This document shows, piece by piece, positions 10,102 through 21,826 of a stretch of DNA of 64,000 bases; positions within the stretch are counted from its first letter, which is position 1; each line of letters opens with the position of its first letter. Source of the DNA: Bidens hawaiensis. Taxonomy: Eukaryota; Streptophyta; Magnoliopsida; Asterales; Asteraceae. Below the pieces are notes generated by a model. The model did not search any database. It worked only from the letters and a program-made list of their open reading frames with translations, and was not told the origin of the DNA. The translations under genes and the position numbers were made by a program. The stretch is taken from assembly GCA_021521415.1 (NCBI GenBank), contig JAIQDT010000026.1, forward strand, positions 5,297,001 to 5,361,000. The letters run 5' to 3'.

Positions 10102-11997
10102 TGTAACATTTCGGGTTTTTCCGTACTCATATTTGTATCGTTTATCGGGTTACGAACTTTATTCGGATCTTTTTCATTAATAAAGTTATGCTATTATTAT
10201 TGAAATAATTATTTTTATCTTAGTTTATAATTCTTTAACTTTCATTTGTGCCAAATAGCTCTTTGAAACTCTTAAAATCGCTTAAAACTGCTTAAAAATG
10301 CGTTTTTGGAACTACAGGGACTAAAACTGTCAAAAGTTGAAAGTCTGGTGAAGTTGCACCTTCACGCGGCGTGAAGATGTCAGCCTTGCACCTTAGCGCG
10401 GTGCGAAGATGTCACCAGATCACCCATTTTTGTTTTAGATCTTCGTTTAATGCTAAATCAACCCTAAATTATGAAAATTGAGCCACAAGTTATTGTATTT
10501 AGTGTGTAATGATGTCTAGGTTCATAATCAGTAATTTGGTAAATATATTGATGAATATGTGACCCGATTTCGTTCTTAATTATGTGATTCGGTTACCAAA
10601 ATCAACCTGTTTCTTGTCCAACAAGTTGGTTTAACATCTATATAAACACAACATAACTCAAAACCCTAAAGTTTACTGCGACTTAGTATTCTCAGCCGTC
10701 ACCTACTCTTAACCAACGTTTTCTTACTCGTTTTTGCTCGCTTACTTGAAGACTAAGAGCTGTAGTTTGGCTTTGACATTTGTTAAACCTTTGACCTTGA
10801 TTTCTCGCTAAAACAAACACACATCAGGGTAAGTTGTAAACTGATCAAACGTTCATTAATACTCACCTGTCGATAACCCTTAATCAATTTATGAGATTGA
10901 GGAGTATTGACAGGTCAATTAGAGTCAAACCCGTTTAAGGGCAAAATAGTCAATAACTTTGACTATCCGTTTTCCCATACTTCTGGTCGGATTCAACGTT
11001 CGATCCACAAGACTTTTATTCTCGTAACAAAATTTTAAGGCTACTGGCCAAAACCCGACTTACGACTCACTGTTCGGATTCTAGTCAGTACCAGCTCGCT
11101 TAATTCTTAAATATAACATAACTTGAGTTCTAAACGTCCGTTGGATTGATTCCAGTGGCCACAAGTTGGTTTTTACTTGTATTATCATATCTCAAAGATT
11201 AAGATTCTAATTGTTTATATCATTTGACGTGTAGTGGACGGCTCACTTATTCGTTAGCTCGTTTAATCGTATTTATATTCGCTTGTCATTAATCTAAGTT
11301 GAGTTTTATCATTCCCCTATTTTACTCAATTTTCACAACGTTTTGGGGACACATGCGTATATCATATTATGCATATATAACAAAAATAGCAAACGTGTAA
11401 TTGTGTGTGATTAATCAAATATACTTGTTATGTGCTTATTTGTTTAAGTGCGCATTCATGCTCGGAGAGGTCCCGCGCATCCTCTTGTATAGGGTTCTCA
11501 TATTATTGACCAACGCCCGATTCGCTTGGCAACGGTCTTATTATTATTTGCTCATGGTTGATTTACTGGCGCCTGATTCGCTTGGCAATGGTTTAATCGA
11601 CAACTTATTTGCTCATGGTTTGATTTCATGACCTCATTTATTACGTTTTGCTTATTTCTCTTATTTACTATATTAACATTATTTTATTGCAAAACTGGTG
11701 ATAAACTCACTCAACATGTGTTGTTGACAAACTCTGTTTTCTACGCATATGCAGGTTTCTATTGAATTGAAGTTGAAGTATAGACACTTAGAAAGACCTT
11801 AGGTTTTAATGAAGACAAACATGAATTTAAATTTTCTATATATATTTATTTGAATTGTTTTGTTGTATTTGAATATTGTGTGTACATTTGAAACAAAATA
11901 ATTAAATAGATATTGTCATTTATAATATGATAGTATCTTCGAGCTGTGAGCAATCGGATCACACCCCGGCATTTCCGCCTTAGGTTGGGGTGTGACA
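10102..11997 (+). repeat. 3' LTR of gypsy element I
   Basis: The LTR begins TGTAACATTTCGGG directly after the polypurine tract and ends GGTTGGGGTGTGACA. The end pairs with CACACCCCGGCATTTCCGCC a little upstream, a common feature of Asteraceae gypsy LTR ends. The internal CTCACTCAACATGTG and TATGCAGGTTTC correspond in place to the CTCACTCAGC and TTTCAGGT blocks in the H-type LTRs. Short direct repeats (GCCCGATTCGCTTGGCAA and GCCTGATTCGCTTGGCAA, about 11514 and 11571) lie in the right third. No 5' LTR is present. Confidence 0.8.
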
Positions 11998-12931
11998 CTT
12001 GCAACTCCTGCATCCAGTGCAATGAAGAGGATCCATGTTTTATTGAGGATTCCTGAGGAGGAATGCACCTTTCATCTTCATATGTCGCTTTCATCTTATT
12101 CCGAGCACTCACCAACCGAGAAAATGTCATGTAAGACAATCTTCCATAAACCTTTCATATCTTGATAATTTCCTTTGCTTCGCTTCGAGATTCTGATCTA
12201 TGTTGCAGCAGACCAAGGTATAGGGTTGGATGATCTAGGGAGTATCATCATGAAGAAGGAACCTACTGCTTTTGAAGTTTCCAAGCCTCTCCCTCCAGCT
12301 TCCCGAACCAGAGCATCCACATTCCGGAAGTGGAAGATCAGTGAAGCTTCTGGATCCATTCTTAAGACACTCAACTTTGAGAATACCGAACCTCTCCTTC
12401 TCTAGGTAAAGACCCTGTAATTTTCTTTAGTGTAAAATGTGTTTATCGTATTATCGTACCTTTTTGTTGTAGGGCCTTCAGCATTTGACCAAGATCTATC
12501 ATGGCATTCTTCAGGAGGTCGAGGAACAGAAGGAGAAGATAGCTAGGATGTCTCGTCTTGCTGATGCTATAATTTCAGATATGAAGAAGCAATTCTGGGA
12601 GCTTGATCAGGTGAATGAGAATCACAAAAGGCTTAAAGCTTAGATCTCCACAAGATAGATAGTTTCAAGAAGAATCTCTAGTTAAATGCTACTCTTTCTA
12701 TCTGCCGGGCGAAGATTAACTTGATGAAGCAAGCCTTTAACCCTGCATTCGACAAAGCTTCCTGGGATCTCATAGGTTTTGATGCTAGGAAGGTGGAGCT
12801 TAGTAAAGAGACGGGTCAGGCTTCTGCGAAGGATCAGGTTAAGGTGAATGAATGAGCTGGAGATGATGTGGAGGCGGAAGCTACTGAGTATCCTGCGGTA
12901 GGGGCGATGAAGGATGATGAAGACAAGGCCT
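11998..12931 (+). pseudogene. aORF 3' exons of element C, coiled-coil part
   Basis: The aORF resumes after the foreign LTR. An acceptor-like TATGTTGCAG (to about 12209) opens an exon encoding DLGSIIMKKEPTAFEV and RKWKISEASGS. CTCTAGGTAAAG (about 12400) to TTTTTGTTGTAG (about 12472) looks like the next intron. The following exon reads LQHLTKIYHGILQEVEEQ, a predicted coiled coil, as in element A (MEQLSSSFNDLHYELLDA), with the intron at the same codon in both. Later text (FNPAFDKASWDLIGFDARK) matches DTPFWDVVAWERV in A. Stops at about 12640 and 12858 show decay. Part of exon 1 and exon 2 appears lost at the insertion of element I. Confidence 0.6.
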
Positions 12932-13458
12932 GAGCCTTGTTGTTTTGTGTTTGGGTTTGTTCTATATGATTGTAACTTGATACAATTTACTTTTCCTGTC
13001 ATGTGGTGATCGTTTGAACAATTTATCTTTATGTTTGTAAGACAATGAATAGTTTAAGGTGGAGGGATCTTGAGTTTCCGGCCAAAACCTTAACTATTCC
13101 TAGCTTACTAGGTCTCTGATGGAGGGATCCTGGGTTTCAGGACGAAGTCAGCGATACTACTTTAGATTAATATAATGATAACCTTTCAGCTTTACTTACG
13201 TCTATTTTGATTTTGATAAAAACTTTGGTTAAAATAGGCTTAGTCAAATTTGCTAAAAATACAGATCTGAAATTAACTTTTCATTAAATACTTGGAATAG
13301 TAAGCAAATGATCAAACCTGTTTGAATAGGATAGGGTTTATATTGTTAGGCAATAGGAGTCTTTGAACCTTCAAGACGATCCATATAACTTCTTGAGTTC
13401 ATCTTGGAAATCTTGCAACATATATTATAATAATATCCGTTACGGATTTTTTAGATAG

Positions 13459-13621
13459 ATAAGTGATCTTGAGGAAAATTCATAATAGGTTTGAATGATC
13501 ATAAAGATCCTGGGGAAAATTCAAAAATAACTTTGATTGATCACAAAGATCATGAGGAAAATCCCAAAAAATAACTTTAATTAATCATAAAGATTCTGGG
13601 GAAAATCCCAAAAATAACTTT
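13459..13621. repeat. 42-44 bp tandem repeat, about four copies
   Basis: Units start near 13459, 13493, 13535 and 13579. Each has a GATCATAAAGAT-like start, a GGGGAAAAT core and an AAAAATAACTTT end. The first unit is the most diverged and shorter. No unique spacers are present. Confidence 0.75.
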
Positions 13622-14017
13622 GATCTTGATTTAACACCTATGTGTTAAATTCATGGGACAAGCCAATCATAAGCGACATGAAACTGTCGAAACCTTAAGT
13701 AAATACTAGGGACAAGCCACAGTTGTATAACATGTTCATGTTATTCCATTGATAATATACTTGAGGATCCAACATGTACCCAATAACAACAAAATTGTCA
13801 GCTATCGTTAAATGAACCGGTACCGCCATCTTGAACTACATGCGGACAGCGTGCGCCCATGCGGAGTGTTTAAACTCAATTCTTAGTAAGGTGGAAACCT
13901 TTAGACCTTAGAAGGGATTATAACCTTAAACATAGAGAGGTGGCCAAACCCCTAGGAATGCATTCACTTCTTAGTCGGGATCCCGATTCTGAAAAACACT
14001 TGAAGCTTTGTGAGGAT

Positions 14018-14040
14018 GGGTGTTAGCTTGGCTAACACCC
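14018..14040. promoter_or_regulatory. Palindrome at the 3' end of Tat pol (element C)
   Basis: GGGTGTTAGC and GCTAACACCC are perfect 10-base arms around TTG. The position, about 130 bases beyond the pol end on the minus strand, matches that in element A although the two elements differ widely elsewhere. Retention in both suggests a function, perhaps ending transcription of pol and of the opposing aORF; this is inference. Confidence 0.7.
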
Positions 14041-14160
14041 CTCCGATGCTTAAGTCAGTAATGGGATTAAAATATAATATTAAAAGAAATTAATGATTGA
14101 AATAGTAAGGCTAGGATACATACCATACCATGTAAAATAAAATTCTAACTTCCGTGAAGT

Positions 14161-15460
14161 AGAGCTTAAGATGAACAGCATTCTAGGATCTTGGAATGAT
14201 CTTGTCATCAAAAATAGACAACTGATATGCTCCCTTTCCTACTTCGGCATCGGTCAAGTATGCTTCTTCCCACTTGGGTGCTAACTTTCCATTTTTGGGA
14301 TCTATTGTATTTTGAAATGTCTTCCTCAACTCCAAATCTCCCATTTAAAAGGTTATGGCTCTGACGTTTTTGTTGTATGACTTGGCTATCCTTTGCTGGT
14401 ATGCTGCAATGCGAATCCTGGAAGAATCCCTAAGTTCATCCACCACATGAAGATCATTGACAAGATCCCGATTATTGGTTTCATGATTCTATAGGCAGGA
14501 TCTTATTGTAGGGATCACTATTTTAGTTGGGATCATCACTTCGAATCCGAATACTAAAGAGAAAGGAGTTTGGTCTGTAGCATTCTTTGATATAGTTCAA
14601 TCAGCCCATAACACAAATGATAGTTCTTCGGCCCATTATCCTTTCTTTGTCCCAAGCTTCTTCTTCAAATTGTTGACGATGATCTTATTCAAAAATTGCG
14701 CTTGTCCATTGGCTTGACGGTGTACTAGCATGGAAGTGATCATTTTATACCCCATGTAGCACAGAAGTTGGTGGTTCTCTTGCCAATGAATTGGGACCCG
14801 TTGTCGCAAATTATCTCGGCTGGGATCCCGAAATCGTGTCAGGATATTCCTTTTGATGAAAGATGTCACTTCTTGTTCTCTAACTTGGGCAAATGCTTCT
14901 GATTCAATCTATTTGGAAAAGTAATATGTCATTGCCAACATGAAACCTTTCCCCCTGGAGCCTTTGGTAATTTACCCATAATATCCATCCCCATTTCATG
15001 AAGGGCCATGGAGATACAATGGATCGGTTTAGGAGGTTGGTGAAGAATGTTTTTTGTGTCTTTGGCAAGCATCACACTTTTTGGCATAGATCATTGCATC
15101 CTTTCTCATGGTTGGCCAATAATAATCAGTCCTAAGGATCTTGGAGAACAAGGATCAACCCCCAGTGTGATTCCTACCGTCGCCTTCATGGATATCTTTC
15201 AGAACTTGTTGGGTTTAAGGATCCTCCAGGCATCTCAAATATGGACATGTAAGAGACTTTTTATAGAGAATGCCATTTAAAATAAGAAACTGGATACCTT
15301 CATATGAAAGTCTTTAGGATTTTCATCCTTAGGGATCTCATTATATTGCAAGAATTTCTTGATAGGTTGGGTCCAGGAATACTGATTGATTTGAGGATCC
15401 TACTCAATTGCATCTTTTGTATTCATCACTTTATTGGTTTGAGGATCCTGCTCAGTATTT
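14161..15460 (-). pseudogene. Integrase of Tat element C, degenerate
   Basis: The best-preserved part (14869-14636) reads TSFIKRNILTRF and ANGQAQFLNKIIVNNLKKKLG, aligning with the integrase of element A. The catalytic Glu seen in A (NGQAESSNK) is Gln here. Downstream, broken frames to about 14161 match the integrase C-terminal region. Upstream, to about 15460, scattered fragments fit the zinc-binding and early core region. Frameshifts and stops occur throughout, so no integrase is made. Confidence 0.7.
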
Positions 15461-15528
15461 ATTAATTCCTTTTCATTGTGTGTAAGCATATCTATGGTCG
15501 GGTTCAGGATATGTATGATCAGAATTTT

Positions 15529-16070
15529 TTATTTCTGTCGGGATCTTGAAAGCCGATCCAAGATTTTCCAAGGCATCTGCTTCAACATTTTCCTCTCTGG
15601 TACCTGCTCAATGACAAAAGAATCAAATTTCGCTGCCATATTTTTGACTATCTGGAGATATTCGGTTAGTTTCTCACTTCTGACTGCATAAGAGCCATTG
15701 AAGTGATTAACTAGCAATAAGAAATCCACAAATACATGAATACTTTTAATTTCTATATCCATGGATAGCTGGAGGCTAGCAATTAAAGCTTCATACTCAG
15801 TTTCATTGTTGGTGTCTTGGAAATCACATCTGATTACTTGGGGTACCCCTGTGGCAATTTTAGGATGGTTCCTAAGCTTGTCCCCCTGGCATTCGAAGCC
15901 CCATCAGTAACTAATATCCACTTCACCTTACCCAGGTCTAGTTGTTGAACTTCCAAGTCAACTTCCTGTTGGATATTACTACTAAAATCAGCCACAAAGT
16001 TAGCTGAAGCTTGGGATTTAATTGTTGTCTTATGCTCATGCACAAGATCATAAGCAATTAGTTTAATAAA
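15529..16070 (-). pseudogene. RNase H region of Tat element C
   Basis: Two frames (16043-15834 and 15762-15529) form an RNase H fold of the plant type. WILVTDGASNARGTSLG carries the first catalytic Asp. The second frame (VDFLLLVNHFNGSYAVRSEK, EKLTEYLQIVKNMAAKFDSF, VIEQVPERKMLKQMPWKI) matches the region after the second and third catalytic positions in Tat/Ogre elements. The break between the two frames and stops near 16070 mark it as decayed. Confidence 0.75.
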
Positions 16071-17480
16071 CTACTTAGCCATCTAACCAGACATTTCAGG
16101 TTTTTTCAAAACACTTTTAATTAGGATAATTAGTTTTAACAAAAAATAGTGTGTGTCTCAAAATAGTGTCTCAATTTGGTAGAAGTTATAACTAAAGCTA
16201 AAACTAATTTCTCTAAATGGGAATACAGCGTCAAGTAGACTTTTGCTTACATAGTAAATATGTATTGTTGGACTTCGTGATCCTTGAGTAGTACAACACT
16301 CAGTGTACCTCGAGATACTACGAGATAGAGGAATAGCGGTTCACCATCTTCCGGCTTTATGAGTAGGGGTGCTGATGATAGGTATTTCTTTAAGTCTTCA
16401 AACGTCTTCTCATGCTTCTGTCCCCACTCAAACTTTTTATTCTTCTTTAAGATATCATAGAACTCTTTGCACCTTTTCAGAGGATCTTGAGATGAATCTG
16501 TTTAAGGCTGCGATCCTGCCAGTTAATCTCTGAACATCCTTTATATTGACTGGTGCTTTGAAGTTCACAACAGCTTGGATTTGCTCTGGACTTGCTTATA
16601 TCCCTCTTTTGGTTACCATTTATCCCAAGAACTTCCTTGCCCCTACTCCAAAATGTCACTTGGACATGTTCAGCTTCATGCTATATTTGTTAAGGATATC
16701 GAAGTCTACTTGAAGATCCTGAAGATGATCCCCAGCTTTCTTCGACTTCACCACCATATCATCAATGTAGACTTTCATGGTGTCCCCCAGTTTCTCTTTG
16801 AACATCATGTTAACTAGTCCTTGATACGTTTCACCTTCATTTTTTTAAACCAAAAGGCATAGAAGTACAACAATTTATACCTGTCGGGGCCATGAATGCC
16901 GTGTCTTCTTGATCTGATGGTTCCATTTGGATTGCCGGAATCCTGAAGAAGCATCCATGAACGTCAGAATCTCGTGTCCTACTGTCGCATTCACCATTGA
17001 GTCTACATGTGGTAAGGGGAAAGATCCTTACGGCAAGCTTTGTTGAGATCGGTGTAGTCAACACAAACTCTCCACTTGCCATTCTTCTGTACTACCACCA
17101 TGTTCGCTAGCCATCTCGGGAATTTCACTTCCCTCATCTTCCAGCTCTCAACAGTCTTTCAACCTCCTCTTGGATAATGGCATTCCTTTCCTATGCGAAC
17201 TTTCTTCTCTTATGCTGGATAGGCTTGAAATTTTTGTCCAAACCAAACTTGTGAGCAATAACATTTTTAGAAATACGTGTCACATCCTCGTGCTTCCATG
17301 CGAATGTGGAGATTCTGCTTTTGAGGAATTTGAGTTGCTCTTCAATTTCTTTAAGAATCCCAATTCCTATTAACACTTTGATGTTGGAATCCTGATCATC
17401 TAGTTGTACTTCTTTTACTTCCTGTTTAGTTGCTTCCAAGACATCATATGTTTTGTTCTTTGATTGCTATGTTGAGGTTT
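16071..17480 (-). pseudogene. Reverse transcriptase region of Tat element C
   Basis: The minus strand carries broken pieces of a gypsy reverse transcriptase. The piece 17439-17191 ends in HKRRKFA and fits the segment just before the polymerase domain. The region 17082-16837 contains, across frames, the NGKWRVCVDYTDLNKACRKD-like text and ends with CTSMPFGLKK, similar to the conserved MPFGLKNA block. Further broken blocks run to 16071. Several frameshifts are needed to read through it. Confidence 0.7.
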
Positions 17481-17580
17481 GCTTCGTTGTTGGTTTCATT
17501 AATGAGGCATAACAGTCTTTCGCCTCTTATTGATCGCCTTGAATTTTTACAATTCCCCAAGGTGTTAGCATCTTGATACA

Positions 17581-17973
17581 CTAATTATAAGTTGAGGGAA
17601 TTGCCTTCATATCGTGTATCCAGTGCCTTCCTAAGATAATGTTAAAAGAGGTTAGTGCATCAATGACACAAAACTTATGGATAGAATTTACTCCCTCAAC
17701 ATAAAGATGAAGCTTAATTTCTCCCACAGTACTCTTGGCTTCACTACTCAATCCCACCAAGACTGAAGATTTCGTTACAATCTCGGATTCAGGAATGTTC
17801 ATTCTCTTCAAGGTTTCCAGCTGAATGATATTCACCGAGCTTCCGTTATCCACCAGAATCATGCATACAAAACAATTAGAAACATAAAGGGTTATAACCA
17901 AACCGTCGTGATGAGGATCCTGAATGTTATCCAGGTCTTCATCATCAAATAAGACTCCGGCTTCTTGGGGCAA
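17581..17973 (-). pseudogene. Aspartic protease domain of Tat element C
   Basis: This open frame reads VITLYVSNCFVCMILVDNGS, then SVNIIQLETLKRM, then FNIILGRHWIHDMKAIPSTYN. DNGSS in place of the usual DSG or DTG is common in Tat/Ogre proteases, and the ILGRHWIH block near the end is the expected second landmark. It is one of the few long open pieces of this element, but upstream gag and downstream reverse transcriptase are broken. Confidence 0.8.
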
Positions 17974-18398
17974 GGTTATCAGTTTGGTTGGTCCCTATGA
18001 CCTTACTTTTTTAGACACTTTGGAATTCCTCTTGGCTGCCGAGTAGGACGTACCGCGTATGTTCGAGCCTTCTGAGATAATATTCATGATTCAAGCACCT
18101 GAAGGTAGGGATTCCACCCTTTTAGGATCCTTCTCAGGATCCCGTTTTTTGTTCTTCTTTACCAGAAATTCCTTTAATTGTTCCTTACTGAGCAAATAGC
18201 AGATCTCCCTTCTTAGAGCAATGCAATCTTCCATGATGTAGCCAAAATCCTCATGAAAAACACACCACTTGGATTTGTCCTTCCAAGTAGCATTTTTCTC
18301 GTTCTTGCGTGGCCATCTTGCTTTTTCACCTAGGTCCTACATGGCACACATTGGTCCAGGAATATCAAGTGAAAAACAATAATCATTTAAATTAGGAT

Positions 18399-18581
18399 CA
18401 AGGTTGTAAAAGTCGTTAGGCGGGCCTAGGCGGTCGACTGGGGAGTTGCAAGTACTCGGGAGTAGTCGGGGATTACTCGGAAAATACCTATGGAGTACTC
18501 GGCCGAGGCGAGGAGTACTCGATCTAGGCGGGGAGTAATCGGGGAGTACTCGGCCGCCTACTCGGGAGTTTTACAACATTG
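18399..18581. mobile_element. 183 bp hAT-type MITE, TSD ATTAGGAT
   Basis: The element is bounded by CAAGGTTGTAAAA on the left and TTTTACAACATTG on the right, 13-base terminal inverted repeats with one mismatch. The 8-base sequence ATTAGGAT lies directly outside both ends (18391-18398 and 18582-18589). An 8-base duplication and CA-starting termini fit the hAT superfamily. The interior is GC-rich compared with its surroundings and built of loose GGAGTACTCGG and CTAGGCGG repeats. It codes for nothing. It was inserted into the gag-protease linker of element C. Confidence 0.9.
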
Positions 18582-18589
18582 ATTAGGAT

Positions 18590-20033
18590 ATGACTCATCA
18601 TCCTCATTTTCTTCCACCATATTGACCATGTCATTTTTGGAATATGGTTAGGATCTGTATGGTTTGGACGATGGGGACTCTGACTTCATGTTTGGGTGGT
18701 TGTAGTTGTTGGAACTGTTCAGTTCTTTGCTGAATCATCTTGTCTTCCTCCAGTCTGATGAACCTCAAGGCCATGTTCCTCGCTTCTTCCAGATTCCTGC
18801 AAGGATTCATAACGAGATCATCATAAAATGAGCTATCCTTCTTGAGTCCTATTTTGAAAGTTTGCACAACTGTTGCTACGTCAAGATTGGGGATCTCCAA
18901 GGCTTCCCTACTGAACTTGCTAACACAATCTCTAAAGGGATTCATTATCGCTTTGGGTCACCCTATACAAATCATTAGTTAACCTTTTGAAGCTTCTGCT
19001 ACAAGAAAACTGATTATTAAGTAAATTAACCAAATGAGAAAAAGATTGAATAGAGAAGGGAGGAACACCTATGAGCCATTTTAAGGCAGCACCAGTTAAG
19101 GTTGAATCAAAGCCTTTGCATAAGCAGGCCTCTTTGAAATCTTGAGGTATGGGATTATTCTCCATTCTTTCACGGTATTGGGCGACATGCTCCTCGGGAT
19201 TCGTAGGTTCTTCATGCTAGGAGTTTGGAATCATTTTGGGATCTCAGCATCACATGGGGGGGGTGCAAATATTGAGATCATGTGATTGCTTGGAACCACT
19301 TCTGGAATCGGCTGAACTATCCCAGGAGCGCTAGGGATCAACTCCTTGAGTTTTTGCAATTCCTTTTGCACCATTAGACTTATACTGGAATCCTGCGAGA
19401 CATCAAGGTTAGCCACGGGTATAGTAACGTTATTATTGAAGTTACCAATATTGGGATTCCTGGCTGAGGATCCTGCGACAACACCAAAAACCCTGGTGGC
19501 ATCGCTTCTTGTAGTTTAGACGAGATCACTAGTTCTTGGTGTTGGTTGCATAGGTAGGAAATCATTGTAACGATCCCCTAGTGACCCTAATGCCTTGAAA
19601 TTCAAAGCTCTTGGCGGAAACAGAATGAAGGATTCCTCCGCCGGCTTCTTTCCTTGTGCCCGAATATCCCGGAGCTCCCTCATGACGGCATTGTTGGTTT
19701 CCTTCCCAGCCTCAGTATGCTCCTTCATATGCATTAAAATATCAAATATATCATTGTTTGACATGAGAACATGTCTATGTTGGAAGACCCTGATCCTTGA
19801 GTCGGCACGCCGGTGGAAGGCCTTGTTGTAGGAGGAGGCATGCCACTTGATCCTCCGGCTCCTGAGATGTTGATGTTGGCGTTGGTCGTATTTCTCTGGG
19901 CAGCATGTGGAGCAAGAAGTGGTTGAGAGACTCCGAAAATTGCGGACGACATGGAGGAAGAAACAACTTTGGATTGGGAAGCCATTTTTGAGTAAAGTTT
20001 TATAAGGTAATGATTTAAAAAAAATTTGAGCAT
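18590..20033 (-). pseudogene. Gag of Tat element C, fragmented
   Basis: The likely start is MASQSKVVSSSMSSAIFG near 19985, preceded by a 5' leader from the LTR. The text continues as MRELRDIRAQGKKPAEES and, in other frames, reaches LTGAALKWLIGVPPFSIQSF and DLYRVTQSDNESLR, the core Retrotrans_gag blocks. The next frame (18945-18631) gives VVQTFKIGLKKDSSFYDDL and NLEEARNMALRFIRLEEDK. These belong to the capsid domain of plant Ty3/gypsy Gag. At least four frame changes separate the blocks. The region 17974-18390 further on holds the decayed Gag-protease linker. Confidence 0.75.
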
Positions 20034-20074
20034 GGATTTGAAGATGAAAACACCACTTGCCCCCCAATGAAAAT

Positions 20075-20663
20075 TGTTGAAGTTAATTAATGAACAAATT
20101 CGTTAAATGAGGTAGTGTTCTTCAACAATATGACAAGTAAGCATGGTAAAAGTAAAGGGTGACACTCGATATAGCGAGGAAAAGACTTAAATCATAGTGA
20201 GGATCCTCGGAAAAAACCTCAGGAGGGGAAGATTATCCACTGTCGCAATTCATTAATGGGGAAAAAGTAATTACAGCTCGAGAACTTTGATGAGAACGAT
20301 GACTAGAGTACAATAGTGAGTGTTGTGAATGTGGAAAATGAGTTCTAAGTCGTTTCATCAAGCCTAATTATATAGAAAGAAAAAATAACTAAACTTCCTA
20401 TAAATCCCGGAACCCTAGCTGCTGTGACCGTTAGAAGACTTATTCTTCTACTCACGTGCTCTTCAACTAGTTCTCCAATTATGCAGGAAACATATAGTTA
20501 TCCTTGCCATTGTGAGATTTTATACATTTTGAGTAGCCTATAATCAAAAATAAATACGACTTATATTCGAATAGTTCAGAATACTGGACTACTGGAGCAA
20601 GCTAGAATCCTAGTTGTCAGAATACTCATCAGGATCATACTCGAAGTAAAATGGCCCATAACA
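20075..20663 (-). repeat. 5' LTR of Tat element C
   Basis: On its own strand the LTR begins TGTTATGGGCCATTTTAC (20663) and ends TTAACTTCAACA (20075). Next comes TTTTCATTGGGGGCAAG, where the primer binding site should lie. It is colinear with the split LTR at 6073-8543. Flanks outside the two LTRs (AAAAT left, ATAAC right) do not match, so I could not find a target-site duplication. Confidence 0.85.
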
Positions 20664-20865
20664 ATAACAAGTCCATACAAACATAGATAAAAAAAAAACT
20701 AAAGTTTAACTACAGCTAATACCTAAGTACATCATACAAGAAAAATATATATGCATAATAATATATAAAAAAACTAAAAATAACTCGCATAACATGCGAA
20801 CCAAAAACGAATTTATTTTTAAAATTTAACAAACCTCATATAAAACAAGGTCAAAAACTAGTAAA

Positions 20866-21826
20866 TCTATAATATATATAAACGAAAACTCTAAAATCCT
20901 ATGTGTCGCGATATAGTCACTCCCTCCTTTTATGGAAGCCACCAGATTTCTTGATTTTTAAATGGAGGTCTCTCATTGATTAAACCCAAATTTATGGGTA
21001 TGGGTCTTACCAAAAACAGATAGCTCTTAAACGGGTTATAACATCTCATTAAATTAAAAATTAATCTTACCAATTATTTGATATGAAAATCCTACAAAAT
21101 AGGGATATATTAAAATTTAATATCCAATTTAAAAAGAAAAAGATATTATTTATAATTAATAAACAATTTTATCGTAAAAAAACATAAGTGGGTCATGGGT
21201 CACCAAATCCAGATAGCTTTTAAACGGGTTATAACATATCATTTATTTATGAAACCCTTTCATCATCAAACCCTAAGTATATTATTAACTTTCTTACAAT
21301 AAAGAAAATTAAAATTCAAAAAATAAATATTATAAAAAGCGAAAAATGTAAAACAACCGTTCTCTCAAGCCATCAGATTGCTTTATTTGTAAATGAAGGC
21401 TTATCACGCATTTGACCCGAATTCATGGGTAAAGGTCTCATCAAACCTAGATAACTTTTAAACGGGTTATAACATCTCATTATATTAAAAAATAATCTCA
21501 TCAAATATTTGATATGAAAATCCTATAAAATAGGAATATACTAAAAATTAATATCCTATTTTATTTAAAAAAAGATATTATTTATAATTAAGAAACAATT
21601 TTATAATAAAGAAAATAAACGGGTAATGGGTATCACCAAACCCAGATAGTTGTTAAACCGGATTATAACATATCATATATTTATCATTTATTTGTGAAAC
21701 CATTTTATCATCAAAACTCAAGTATATTAATTACTAACTTTCTTACAATAAATAAAATTAAAATCTAAATATACATATATAAATATTAAAAACAAATAAT
21801 GTAAAACAACCGGCGATAAAATCTAG
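20866..21826 (+). mobile_element. Non-autonomous Helitron, plus orientation
   Basis: The left end reads A|TCTATAATATATATAAACG, with the TC start Helitrons have after a host A. The right end reads GATAAAATCTAG|T, with the CTAG terminus before a host T. The 3' hairpin seen in the inverted sister copy (28392-28408) is reduced here to CCGGCG. The interior is AT-rich, non-coding and dimeric: two related units of about 431 bases (around 20935 and 21361) both carry CCATCAGATT-like, TTAAACGGGTTATAACAT and GATATGAAAATCCTA blocks. No Rep-helicase is encoded. Confidence 0.75.

Larger units (their letters stand above)
12932..14160 (-). other. 3' spacer of element C between pol and aORF
   Basis: This is non-coding, the counterpart of 2371-3537 in element A. 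It holds two blocks around GGAGGGATCTTGAG and GGAGGGATCCTGGG (about 13061 and 13122), which match the CAAGATCCCTCCAC blocks of A on the other strand. It also holds a 43 bp tandem repeat (13459-13621) and the palindrome at 14018-14040. Confidence 0.65.

Noticed and set aside
9881..10180. 99-codon open frame
   Set aside because: It spans the polypurine tract and the first bases of an LTR, so it cannot be a real gene.
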